A DNA stretch of 7,219 nucleotides from Candidatus Bathyarchaeota archaeon JdFR-04 (lineage in GTDB: Archaea; Thermoproteota; Bathyarchaeia; Bathyarchaeales; UBA233): assembly GCA_002010925.1 (NCBI GenBank), contig MTLR01000078.1, positions 1-7,219 of the forward strand, in the 5' to 3' direction. The notes beneath the pieces are model-generated. The model saw nothing but the letters and a program-made list of their open reading frames with translations. It did not search any database and was not told the DNA's origin. Numbering within the stretch: position 1 is the stretch's first letter; every line of letters begins with the position of its first letter. The position numbers and the translations under genes are program-made. Below, piece after piece: positions 1-5,409 of this stretch.

Positions 1-149
1 TAGTATGATTTTAGTTTTATCTGAGCATCATCAATATCCAGATAGACTTCAATAGCTTCTTGATGTTTTCAATAGCTTCTTGATGTTTTCAATAGCTTCT
101 TGATGTTTTCAATAGCTTCTTCCTTGATTTTGCCAAAAAACGAGTGCCC
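1..149 (-). pseudogene. HicB-like antitoxin remnant, frameshifted by a 20-bp repeat, runs off left edge
   Basis: On the minus strand, the frame from 149 downward reads GHSFFGKIKEEAIENIK, which resembles the HicB/UPF0150 signature (roughly PGC-hS-G-T--EEAlenikEAIE-YLE). The frame is then broken by 20-bp repeats and hits a TGA in the third copy. After the repeats an open frame resumes as EAIEVYLDIDDAQIKLKSY to the window edge, again like the C-terminal helix of HicB. The N-terminal beta-strands of HicB are not recognisable upstream, where the integrase promoter lies, so the gene looks both frameshifted and 5'-truncated. HicB proteins are antitoxins that neutralise HicA mRNA interferases; no hicA is visible here. 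The family match is by eye from a short stretch, so the call is moderate. If the repeat count is a sequencing artefact, the gene might be less damaged. Confidence 0.45.
48..121. repeat. 20-bp tandem repeat, about 3.6 copies
   Basis: The unit AATAGCTTCTTGATGTTTTC occurs at 51-70, 71-90 and 91-110 without a mismatch, with an 11-nt partial fourth copy at 111-121 and three matching bases before the first. A 20-bp period is not a multiple of three, so each unit shifts the reading frame. On the minus strand the unit reads as part of a HicB-like helix (EAIENIK/EAIE), which suggests slippage between two similar heptads of the gene rather than a regulatory array. Confidence 0.95.
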
Positions 150-157
150 GGAGCCGG

Positions 158-180
158 ATTTTAAATTAAGGTATAAATCC
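158..180 (+). promoter_or_regulatory. Probable promoter of the integrase (TATA at 171-178)
   Basis: An A/T-rich stretch, TTTTAAATTAAGGTATAAAT, ends about 32 nt before the integrase ATG at 210. A TATA box centred near 174 would place transcription start near 200, giving a very short leader. No Shine-Dalgarno motif lies ahead of the ATG, which fits archaeal leaderless or near-leaderless initiation. Confidence 0.45.
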
Positions 181-209
181 GAAACTTTTTTATTACATAA
201 TATCGTAAC

Positions 210-1460
210 ATGATCATGGAATATGTGTTGCATGAACCGAGCAGAGAGCTTTTAAGAGAGTTTAAAAGGATAGAGAGAGAAGATATTCCGAAAGAGAACA
301 AGGAGATAATGTTAAACTTTGCTAAAGAGCTTCAGATTAACGGAATTAAAGCTCTGAGGATCATCCGTTATCTAAAGACCCTAAGAGCTGTTCACAGGTG
401 GAAGAATAAGCCTTTCGCCGAATGGAATGAGCAAGATCTCAAGGATGTTCTTTTTGGTATCGAGAATAACGGATACAAAACTGAAACTATCAATGAATTC
501 AGAAAAGGATTGAGAAAATTCTTTAAATGGTTCAGAGGAGAGGACTGGCAAGGATTGAAGATTCTTAGAGGAGAAAGGAAGGATAAGAGAAAACCTGACG
601 TTCTGACAGAGGAAGAAATCAGTAGAATGATCGAAGCTGCCGTAAACTCCAGGGATCAGGCAATAATCGCAACAGGATATGAAGCTGGTTTAAGAATCGG
701 CGAGCTTGCCACCTTAACGTGGGGAAATATAACCTGGACTGAATGGGGAGCAAAGATTAAGGTTCATGGCAAGACTGGGGAGAGAGTTATACCAATTGTG
801 ATGGCAGCGAGCTATCTTAGACGGTGGTTGATCGATCATCCATATTATGATCTGAGATCAAACTCTGTGGATCCAGAGGTCTTGGTTTTTGTTAGGGTAA
901 ACAGGAAGCATGCAGGAAAGCCGTTAAGCTATAACATGTATTCAAAGATCATCAAGCAGGCTGCAAAAAAAGCAGGAATCAAGAAGAGAGTTTACCCCCA
1001 CATCCTGAGACATTCAAGGGCGACAGTTTTAGCGAACAAGCTGACCGAGCACCAGATGAACATTTACTTTGGGTGGGTTCAAGGAAGCGACATGCCCTCC
1101 ATCTACGTCCACCTTAGTGGAAGAGACATTGAAGGAGCTATAAAGCAGGTTTATGGCCTTGAGGATAAGGAAGAGGATAAGACTCTCAAGCCCGTGAAGT
1201 GTCCTCGATGTGCCGAGCTGAATACTCCTTACTCCCGATTTTGCCATAAATGCGGTTTACCACTTGATGAGAAAGAAAGACTGAAGGCTCAGCTTGAGGA
1301 GGCTAAGCTAATACCTGAGAAGATGGCTAAGATCTTAGAAAACCCCAAGCTGAGAGAGGAGTTCAAGGCGGCCATCATGTTAGCTGAAGCTTTGGAGAAT
1401 AATCCGGAAGGAATGAAGAAGCTGAACGAGTTAATTGAGCAAATCATGAAAGGGAGATAA
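210..1460 (+). CDS. Tyrosine recombinase/integrase with C-terminal zinc ribbon
   Basis: A DNA strand-exchange enzyme of the phage-integrase/Xer superfamily, probably catalysing integration and excision of the surrounding element or a past one. Residues about 25-115 form the helical core-binding (SAM-like) domain; about 130-315 form the catalytic domain. Visible active-site residues are Arg162 in AGLRIGELATL, Lys188 in the KVHGKTGERVIP beta-hairpin, His264 and Arg267 in HILRH, Trp289 in the GW turn, and the nucleophile Tyr299 in SIYVH, so the enzyme looks intact. A zinc ribbon follows (C331-x2-C334, C345-x2-C348) and then a highly charged helical tail to residue 416. The tail is unlike bacterial XerC/D (about 300 aa) but similar additions occur in archaeal integrases. 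A second ATG lies two codons in, at 216. Immediately downstream is a small HTH gene, a typical integrase/excisionase pairing. The subtype and attachment site are unknown. Confidence 0.93.
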   Translation: MIMEYVLHEPSRELLREFKRIEREDIPKENKEIMLNFAKELQINGIKALRIIRYLKTLRAVHRWKNKPFAEWNEQDLKDVLFGIENNGYKTETINEFRKGLRKFFKWFRGEDWQGLKILRGERKDKRKPDVLTEEEISRMIEAAVNSRDQAIIATGYEAGLRIGELATLTWGNITWTEWGAKIKVHGKTGERVIPIVMAASYLRRWLIDHPYYDLRSNSVDPEVLVFVRVNRKHAGKPLSYNMYSKIIKQAAKKAGIKKRVYPHILRHSRATVLANKLTEHQMNIYFGWVQGSDMPSIYVHLSGRDIEGAIKQVYGLEDKEEDKTLKPVKCPRCAELNTPYSRFCHKCGLPLDEKERLKAQLEEAKLIPEKMAKILENPKLREEFKAAIMLAEALENNPEGMKKLNELIEQIMKGR

Positions 1461-1477
1461 GTTGAAGAAGATTGTCG

Positions 1478-1603
1478 ATGTATGTCAATGCAACCCTTCA
1501 CGAAGGAGAACCAGTTGACATCGGTACTTTTGAGTATAAAAGTTGCTGGGGATGTCGATTTTTTAAATGCTCTACAGACTGCCCCCCTAATATCGGTAGG
1601 TAA
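1478..1603 (+). CDS. Cys-rich mini-protein (41 aa); likely N-terminal half of a frameshifted Cys/HTH gene
   Basis: ATG at 1478, 17 nt after the integrase stop, opens a 41-aa frame ending at TAA 1603. It contains a probable metal-binding cluster, SCWGCRFFKCSTDC (Cys23, 26, 31, 35; spacing x2, x4, x3). It overlaps the HTH frame starting at 1482 almost completely. The two halves join if one base of the C6 run at 1582-1587 is removed: Cys35 is then followed directly by PLISVGKSAALLGVS and the rest of the HTH, giving a coherent 63-aa zinc/HTH protein. This suggests a mutation, sequencing error or slippage at the homopolymer rather than two true overlapping genes. No strong ribosome-binding site is seen. 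A similar C-x2-C-x4-C peptide lies at the right end of the window (7046-7204). Function unknown; a small DNA-binding or accessory protein of the element is likely. Confidence 0.45.
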   Translation: MYVNATLHEGEPVDIGTFEYKSCWGCRFFKCSTDCPPNIGR

Positions 1604-1670
1604 ATCCGCAGCTCTCTTAGGAGTTTCACCAGCAACTGTAAAAAGATGGATAAAAAATTGGAAAACTTAA
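1482..1670 (+). CDS. Small helix-turn-helix protein (excisionase/MerR-like), possibly the C-terminal half of a frameshifted gene
   Basis: The last 27 residues of this 62-aa frame, LISVGKSAALLGVSPATVKRW and onward, form a clear helix-turn-helix of the excisionase/MerR/IS607-resolvase N-terminal kind (pattern: hydrophobic-S-x-x-x-AA-LLGVS-x-x-TV-x-RWI). Such proteins bind DNA and often act as recombination directionality factors or regulators next to integrases, as here, 21 nt downstream. The first 33 residues have no recognisable pattern. The same DNA in the frame beginning at 1478 encodes a Cys-rich motif, so the real gene is probably 1478-1670 with a +1 shift at the C6 run 1582-1587. The HTH region itself is convincing; the start at 1482 is not. 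Confidence 0.5.
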   Translation: MSMQPFTKENQLTSVLLSIKVAGDVDFLNALQTAPLISVGKSAALLGVSPATVKRWIKNWKT

Positions 1671-1748
1671 AGGAAAATTATTTGTGCGCATCCGCAGTGA
1701 AAAACCTCCAAAGAAGATTTGTTTCGCATTAAGGAGGGATTAGAGGAG

Positions 1749-1892
1749 TTATTGAGCATTTTCTAAAGTTGGTTTCTTCTGCTTTACAACCACCCTCCCA
1801 CCATCATTTTCAGACCACACCAAACCCTTATTAGTTTCTATTCCACCACCGACCATGTCCTCTGCCAATCGTGAGAATCGCAAGGTCACCAT
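1749..1892 (-). CDS. Possible 47-aa hypothetical protein
   Basis: A minus-strand frame from ATG at 1892 to TAA at 1749 reads as a Gly/Lys-rich peptide (centre: GGGIETNKGLVWSENDGG). Codons show a strong purine-first bias (GGT, GGA, GAA, AAT, AAG), which favours this strand over the antiphase plus frame. The frame is open upstream to about 1960. There is no clear ribosome-binding site and no family I recognise. It could be the tail of a decayed gene, or a chance frame. Confidence 0.25.
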   Translation of the reverse strand: MVTLRFSRLAEDMVGGGIETNKGLVWSENDGGRVVVKQKKPTLENAQ

Positions 1893-1960
1893 GGATGCTA
1901 AATATCTACTTTCGCTGGGTTCTCGAAGAAAGGAGGAGACAGAAACACCTCTGGAAGAGA

Positions 1961-1998
1961 ATAAAATTTATAAGGATATGAATTAAAAAGTAGGAGGG
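1961..1998 (+). promoter_or_regulatory. Promoter and ribosome-binding site of the zinc-ribbon gene
   Basis: An archaeal TATA-like element (AAAATTTATAAGG, about 1963-1975) lies about 35 nt ahead of the ATG at 2006. A strong Shine-Dalgarno sequence, GGAGGG at 1993-1998, is 7 nt before that ATG. This selects 2006 over the nearer ATG at 1999, which overlaps the motif and is in another frame. Confidence 0.6.
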
Positions 1999-2005
1999 AT
2001 GTTTA

Positions 2006-2239
2006 ATGACACAAATTACTGGTTTATGGATATATGGTGGAAATTCAAGCGATGTTATCACCAAAATTCATGATAACTCTGTTTATTGCCCGTTTTGTAG
2101 AACTGAACTCTCTCCGAGCTTGGAGGGGTGCACGATTTACCACTTATCCTGTAAAAATTGTGGTTTTGAAATCGTCTTTTTCGATCAAGAGGAAATCTGG
2201 GACCGACTGCTCGAAAATTCTTATAAGGAGGCACTCTAG
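2006..2239 (+). CDS. Zinc-ribbon hypothetical protein (77 aa)
   Basis: A small, probably soluble protein with paired metal-binding knuckles: CPFC (Cys28, Cys31) and CKNC (Cys49, Cys52), with Cys42 and His46 in between. The layout is that of a zinc ribbon, and the C-terminus is a short acidic helix (DQEEIWDRLLEN). The start is supported by a strong ribosome-binding site and a TATA-like element upstream. It ends 71 bp before the AbrB-DUF488 gene, which has its own promoter, so it is probably a separate transcript reading in the same direction. Zinc ribbons of this size usually bind nucleic acid or another protein. I do not recognise a specific family. The overlapping frame at 2034-2300 is read as a shadow because it lacks the Cys pairs and a ribosome-binding site. 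Confidence 0.75.
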   Translation: MTQITGLWIYGGNSSDVITKIHDNSVYCPFCRTELSPSLEGCTIYHLSCKNCGFEIVFFDQEEIWDRLLENSYKEAL

Positions 2240-2261
2240 TAGTTCATCACTTTTTCTTAAT

Positions 2262-2304
2262 TCGAAAAATATTTATCTGTCGGAATCTGACAGAATTTAG
2301 GTGA
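2262..2304 (+). promoter_or_regulatory. Operon promoter with a palindromic operator candidate
   Basis: A TATA-like box, AAATATTTA (2267-2275), is directly followed by an inverted repeat, TCTGTC-(7 nt)-GACAGA (2276-2294). The repeat lies between the TATA box and the expected transcription start (about 2295-2300). AGGTGA (2299-2304) is a plausible ribosome-binding site 6 nt before the ATG at 2311. A protein bound to the palindrome would block polymerase. The first gene of the operon has an AbrB/SpoVT-type DNA-binding domain, so autoregulation is a natural inference. Confidence 0.55.
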
Positions 2305-2310
2305 TTCTAA

Positions 2311-2922
2311 ATGTACACAAGCAAGCTCAGGTATAGTAAGGGATCGTATATTATAACAGTCCCAAAAAAAATTGTCAAAAAAGCTGGATGGAGAGAGGGA
2401 GAAGAAATCTTATTTGAACCAAATGGAGAAGGAATCCTTCTTAAAAAAAGCCCGTTTAAAAGAGCAATAGATCTAGTTCAATTTGAAGGGGTGAAGAGGG
2501 TTTATACCATAGGGTACGAAGGAAAGGATATTGAAGAGTTCATCGAGGATCTAATTGAAAATGGGGTGGAGAGACTAATAGATGTTAGAGAGCTGCCTCT
2601 AAGTAGAAAAAACGGGTTTTCGAAAAATTCACTAAGAAAAGCACTCAACAGAAAAGGCATAGAGTACAAATCGTTTCCAGAACTTGGAGCTCCTAAGGAA
2701 TTGAGGCACGACTTAAGATCGAAAATTATGGGCTTTCAGGAATTCGCAGAGATTTATTCCAACTATCTGAAAAAACATCTAGACGATCTCAAAGCTCTTG
2801 AATATTATATTTCTTCAAAGAAGAGCGTTATTATGTGCTTTGAGGCAGATTGGAGGTATTGCCATAGATCAATAATCGCAGAATTCTTGGAAAAAGACGG
2901 GTTTGAGGTGGTTCACCTTTGA
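2311..2922 (+). CDS. AbrB/SpoVT-domain fused to DUF488 protein
   Basis: The N-terminal 46 residues form a swapped-hairpin AbrB/SpoVT/MazE-like DNA-binding domain (SKGSYIITVPKKIVKKAGWREG, ending in GILLKK). Residues about 63-203 are a complete DUF488 domain with the family landmarks TIGYEG (66-71), DVRELPLSRK (91-100), PELGAP (123-128) and MCFEADWRYCHR (175-186), including Cys176, Cys184, His185 and Arg186. DUF488 proteins are widespread and poorly characterised; the conserved Cys/His/Arg cluster suggests a catalytic or ligand-binding pocket. It is the first gene of a four-gene operon: its TGA overlaps the TTG start of the next gene in TTGA (2919-2922). The AbrB fusion makes it a candidate sensor-regulator, with a palindrome in its promoter as the likely target. 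Domain assignment is strong; the biochemical role is not known to me. Confidence 0.88.
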   Translation: MYTSKLRYSKGSYIITVPKKIVKKAGWREGEEILFEPNGEGILLKKSPFKRAIDLVQFEGVKRVYTIGYEGKDIEEFIEDLIENGVERLIDVRELPLSRKNGFSKNSLRKALNRKGIEYKSFPELGAPKELRHDLRSKIMGFQEFAEIYSNYLKKHLDDLKALEYYISSKKSVIMCFEADWRYCHRSIIAEFLEKDGFEVVHL

Positions 2923-3716
2923 GGGAGAGATTACTCGTTTTGGCGAAAGCTTATCCAATAATAAGCAAAACGTATGAACATCTTGTCTGTATTGCAGGCA
3001 TAACCGAAACAGGAGAGTGGAGGAGAATCTACCCGGTTCCTTGGGAAGTTTTCTGGAAGGGCAAAGACACAAAATTTAAGAAAAAGCAGTGGATTGAATA
3101 CGAACTCAAAAGTGCTACCTCTTCAGATGGAAGACCAGAAAGTAGGAAAATAGATTTTGACACGATTAAACCTCTTGAAGAAGAGGATTTCATTAAAATC
3201 AAAAAATTACTTGATGAGAGGCTTACGAGTCTTGAGGAGCTCCAATCCAAAAGCCATACTGAAGTATCTCTCGGAGTAATAAAACCGGAAATCAAAGATT
3301 TTGTTTGGCAAAAAAGTCAAAGTTATGAAAGAACCTTAAAAATGGGAGGGCAACGCTCTCTGGATGGAAAACCTGCCGTCAAAATAGAGACTCCAGATAA
3401 AATGTTCCAATATGTTTTTAGTTGTTCAGCTGAATGTACGAAAAACCATACCGTTATGTGTGAGGACTGGGAACTTGGCGAATTGTATAGAAAAATGAAG
3501 AGTAAGTATCCTGAAAAGATGGCTGTTGAAAAAGTTAGATCAAGATTTTTGGATTACATGAAGGATTTAGGAGAAATTTACTTTATTGTGGGAACCCACA
3601 ATATTTATGGTACATATCTAATCATCTCCGTGATTTATCCGAGAAAAGCAGATCTACAAAAGCTTAAACAATTTGTCTATGTAAGATCAAATTTAAATGG
3701 AATTGGAAAAATATGA
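2919..3716 (+). CDS. Conserved DUF488-partner protein, possible dual-OB/zinc-binding type (265 aa)
   Basis: It starts with TTG at 2919, overlapping the DUF488 stop by 4 nt, and ends in an ATGA overlap with the DprA-like gene, so it is translationally coupled on both sides. The N-terminal block RLLVLAKAYPIISKTYEHLV (residues 4-23), then AGITETGEWRRIYPVPWEVF, KKKQWIEYELK and a basic GRPESRKID loop (71-79), looks like an OB-type beta-barrel of the kind annotated as dual-OB (DuOB) in conflict systems; I offer that name only tentatively. A second block holds a likely metal site, C169-x3-C173-x3-H177-x3-C181, followed by DWELGELYRK (183-192), then a beta-rich C-terminus, IYFIVGTHNIYGTYLIISVIY. No nuclease motif is certain. 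From context it is likely a nucleic-acid-binding partner of DUF488 and DprA. The protein is clearly real; its function is inferred. Confidence 0.7.
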   Translation: MRERLLVLAKAYPIISKTYEHLVCIAGITETGEWRRIYPVPWEVFWKGKDTKFKKKQWIEYELKSATSSDGRPESRKIDFDTIKPLEEEDFIKIKKLLDERLTSLEELQSKSHTEVSLGVIKPEIKDFVWQKSQSYERTLKMGGQRSLDGKPAVKIETPDKMFQYVFSCSAECTKNHTVMCEDWELGELYRKMKSKYPEKMAVEKVRSRFLDYMKDLGEIYFIVGTHNIYGTYLIISVIYPRKADLQKLKQFVYVRSNLNGIGKI

Positions 3717-4459
3717 AGGGGAGGATGTGGGTGCGCAAATTTGGGGGGACAGACATAAGAGAGATAACTCTAAGCGAGCTTTTAGGCCGAAAGTTAAACG
3801 AATTCGAGAGAAAATACGCTCCACAAGTATTATTCGTCGCTGGATCAATGAAAATACCATTACCTGAACCACGCGTGTCAGTTATTGGAACGAGAAAACC
3901 ATCCCCTGAAGGAATTAAAGCTACATCTAAAATAACGAAAGTACTTGTTGATAAGAAAGTTATAGTTGTAAGCGGCCTTGCTAAGGGTATTGACACGATT
4001 GCGCACAAAACAGCAATAGAAAGTGGAGGTAAAACGATTGCAGTATTGGGAACACCACTCAATAGATTTTATCCCGCTGAAAACAGACCCTTGCAGGAGT
4101 TAATAATGAGAGAACATTTAGCAGTCAGTCAGTATCCCGTAGGATACATCACCAAGCCCAAGCACTTCGTTCTTAGAAATCGAACAATGGCGTTAATTTC
4201 CAATGCTAGCATAATTGTTGAAGCTGGGAAAAGTAGCGGAGTAATTTCTCAAGGATGGGAAACTCTGAGACTTGGTAGACCACTCTTCTTCTGGAAGTTA
4301 CTTGTTGAAAAAGATATCGAATGGGTAAACGAAATGATCAAGTACGGTGCTTGTGTTTTAAGAAACATCAATGATTTGAAACGTGCTATAAGAGAGTTGA
4401 TACCACCATCCATAGAAGGACCCCCCATAGCTGAGCTAAGACTAATAGACGTTGCGTAA
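3713..4459 (+). CDS. DprA/Smf-like (SLOG superfamily) Rossmann protein
   Basis: The protein has the hallmark DprA/Smf Rossmann-fold blocks: SVIGTRKPSPEG (56-67), VSGLAKGIDTIAH (86-98), TIAVLGTPLNRFYPAEN (108-124), FVLRNRTMALIS (152-163) and IVEAGKSSGVISQGWE (168-183). Canonical DprA binds single-stranded DNA and loads RecA in natural transformation; related SLOG proteins bind nucleotides in conflict systems. At 248 aa this one lacks the N-terminal SAM domain and the C-terminal winged helix of full-length DprA (about 290-380 aa). The ATG at 3713 overlaps the previous stop (ATGA). A perfect GGGGAGG (3718-3724) sits inside the frame, 6 nt before GTG at 3731, so translation may really start at 3731 (VRKFGG), six codons later. 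The next gene is a ComF-like phosphoribosyltransferase. In an archaeon, a role in defence seems likelier than in competence. Confidence 0.88.
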   Translation: MKGRMWVRKFGGTDIREITLSELLGRKLNEFERKYAPQVLFVAGSMKIPLPEPRVSVIGTRKPSPEGIKATSKITKVLVDKKVIVVSGLAKGIDTIAHKTAIESGGKTIAVLGTPLNRFYPAENRPLQELIMREHLAVSQYPVGYITKPKHFVLRNRTMALISNASIIVEAGKSSGVISQGWETLRLGRPLFFWKLLVEKDIEWVNEMIKYGACVLRNINDLKRAIRELIPPSIEGPPIAELRLIDVA

Positions 4460-4464
4460 TTTCT

Positions 4465-5178
4465 ATGTATACCGAATTAGATAGACTTGAGTTTTGTTCA
4501 TTACTCTCTTATTGCCCTAGAGATAATTCTAAAGAGGGATTATTAGCAAAAAATATCATGAGCTGGATAAAGAACGATACAATGATAAAAGTCAAAAGAA
4601 CTGACTTCAAAGAAGGTAGAAAAGTAACAGTTGAAAGAGAGATGCTTACCTCGCAATACGTTGCAGAAGAATTAAAAAGACTTGTTAATGAAGGAAGTTT
4701 CTCAAATTTCTTTCAAGAGGGGACAATCCTAATTCCCATGCCTAGAGCTACGCCAATTAAAAGAAATCAACTTTGGCCTTCTTTACAGATAGCGAAAGCG
4801 ATGGAGAGTGAAGGACTTGGTGTTGTTAGACCAGTATTGGTAAGAACGGAACCCATTTTGAGGTCTTCATTAGCTCCACCAAGCCAGAGACCCAAACCAT
4901 TAGATCACTACAAAAGTATGGGAATTAATAGAATGGTAGATCTGGACTCCCAGAAGGTAATTTTTGTCGACGATATCGTGACAAGGGGGCACACATTTAT
5001 GGGAGCTGCTTGGCGACTTAAAAAGGCGTTTCCAAATGTAGAGATAAGAGCATTTGCTGCTATGCAGACCATCAGTAACAAATCTGAATTTAATAAGTAT
5101 TTTTATCCAGCTAAAGGCACGATAAATTATCGGAGAGAGATAGGAGACTGCATACGCCGTTGGAACCCAGTTAGGTGA
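4465..5178 (+). CDS. ComF-like phosphoribosyltransferase
   Basis: Residues 165-178, VIFVDDIVTRGHTF, are a textbook PRPP-binding loop of type I phosphoribosyltransferases (hydrophobic run, DD, then T-x-G-x-T). LIPMPRATPIKR (89-100) and VRPVLVRTEPILRSS (121-135) match the flanking strands and substrate-hood region of ComF-like members. The first 40 residues form a separate block, CSLLSYCPRDNSKEGLLAKN (11-30), that I associate with conflict-type members but cannot name. The gene follows the DprA-like stop by 5 nt, with little sign of its own ribosome-binding site, so it is probably translated by coupling. ComFC in bacteria aids natural transformation; other family members salvage bases. Here the pairing with DprA, DUF488 and an OB-type protein suggests nucleotide modification or signalling in a defence module. 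The fold is certain; the substrate is unknown. Confidence 0.83.
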   Translation: MYTELDRLEFCSLLSYCPRDNSKEGLLAKNIMSWIKNDTMIKVKRTDFKEGRKVTVEREMLTSQYVAEELKRLVNEGSFSNFFQEGTILIPMPRATPIKRNQLWPSLQIAKAMESEGLGVVRPVLVRTEPILRSSLAPPSQRPKPLDHYKSMGINRMVDLDSQKVIFVDDIVTRGHTFMGAAWRLKKAFPNVEIRAFAAMQTISNKSEFNKYFYPAKGTINYRREIGDCIRRWNPVR

Positions 5179-5398
5179 AATAATTAAAAAATTGGCAACC
5201 TCTATTCCTTGTGAGATCCTTATTGAGAGGAGGAAAGAAGTTACTCCAAAAACTTAGTCTGTTTTTTATTGCTTTTAATTTGAAGATTAGCATCGGGCCC
5301 GATATAAGACGTCTGCATGCGGCATTTTCGTTAAATGTCGAGTAAAATTTAACAAATCCACCTGAAACTCGGTTTTTCTCACCAATTACATTCGTCAA
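5171..5398 (-). CDS. Doubtful 75-aa ORF, convergent with the operon end
   Basis: A minus-strand frame runs from ATG 5398 to TAA 5171, overlapping the phosphoribosyltransferase stop by 8 nt. Its first 30 codons have a coding-like purine-first pattern, and it starts just outside a 20-bp palindrome (5410-5429) that would sit between it and the divergent regulator gene at 5483. No domain is recognisable, no ribosome-binding site precedes the start, and the second half is rich in Phe/Asn from A/T-rich DNA. It may be a chance frame or a relic. Confidence 0.2.
   Translation of the reverse strand: MTNVIGEKNRVSGGFVKFYSTFNENAACRRLISGPMLIFKLKAIKNRLSFWSNFFPPLNKDLTRNRGCQFFNYFT
5259..5280 (+). terminator. 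Oligo-T terminator candidate of the four-gene operon
   Basis: GTCTGTTTTTTATTGCTTTT lies about 80 nt after the phosphoribosyltransferase stop. Archaeal transcription commonly ends at oligo-T tracts without a hairpin. A weak 5-bp stem (CCTCT/AGAGG) lies upstream, but it is too distant to count. Confidence 0.35.
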
Positions 5399-5409
5399 TT
5401 ACCTAACAA

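Larger units (their letters stand above)
1671..2005. other. Intergenic stretch with no confident gene
   Basis: This 335-bp stretch holds no recognisable family. Frames are open on both strands over about 1750-1960: a minus frame encoding a possible 47-aa protein (listed separately) and an antiphase plus frame ending at 1986. An A/T-rich TATA-like element near 1964-1973 belongs to the downstream zinc-ribbon gene. I saw no tRNA, hairpin array or attachment-site duplication. Confidence 0.6.

Noticed and set aside
48..121. CRISPR array
   Set aside because: The units are contiguous with no spacers; this is a simple tandem repeat inside coding remnants.
1029..1501. Two minus-strand frames of about 70 aa under the integrase 3' end
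   Set aside because: They lie opposite the catalytic HILRH/Tyr region and the helical tail, with shadow composition and no start signals.
2034..2300. An 88-aa plus-strand frame overlapping the zinc-ribbon gene
   Set aside because: No ribosome-binding site; Ser/Phe/Arg-rich sequence without a motif. The frame at 2006 has the Cys pairs and the Shine-Dalgarno site.
3664..4062. A 132-aa minus-strand frame opposite the DprA-like gene
   Set aside because: It is antisense to the conserved Rossmann motifs; its Ser/Leu/Ile-rich content is the usual complement of a real gene.
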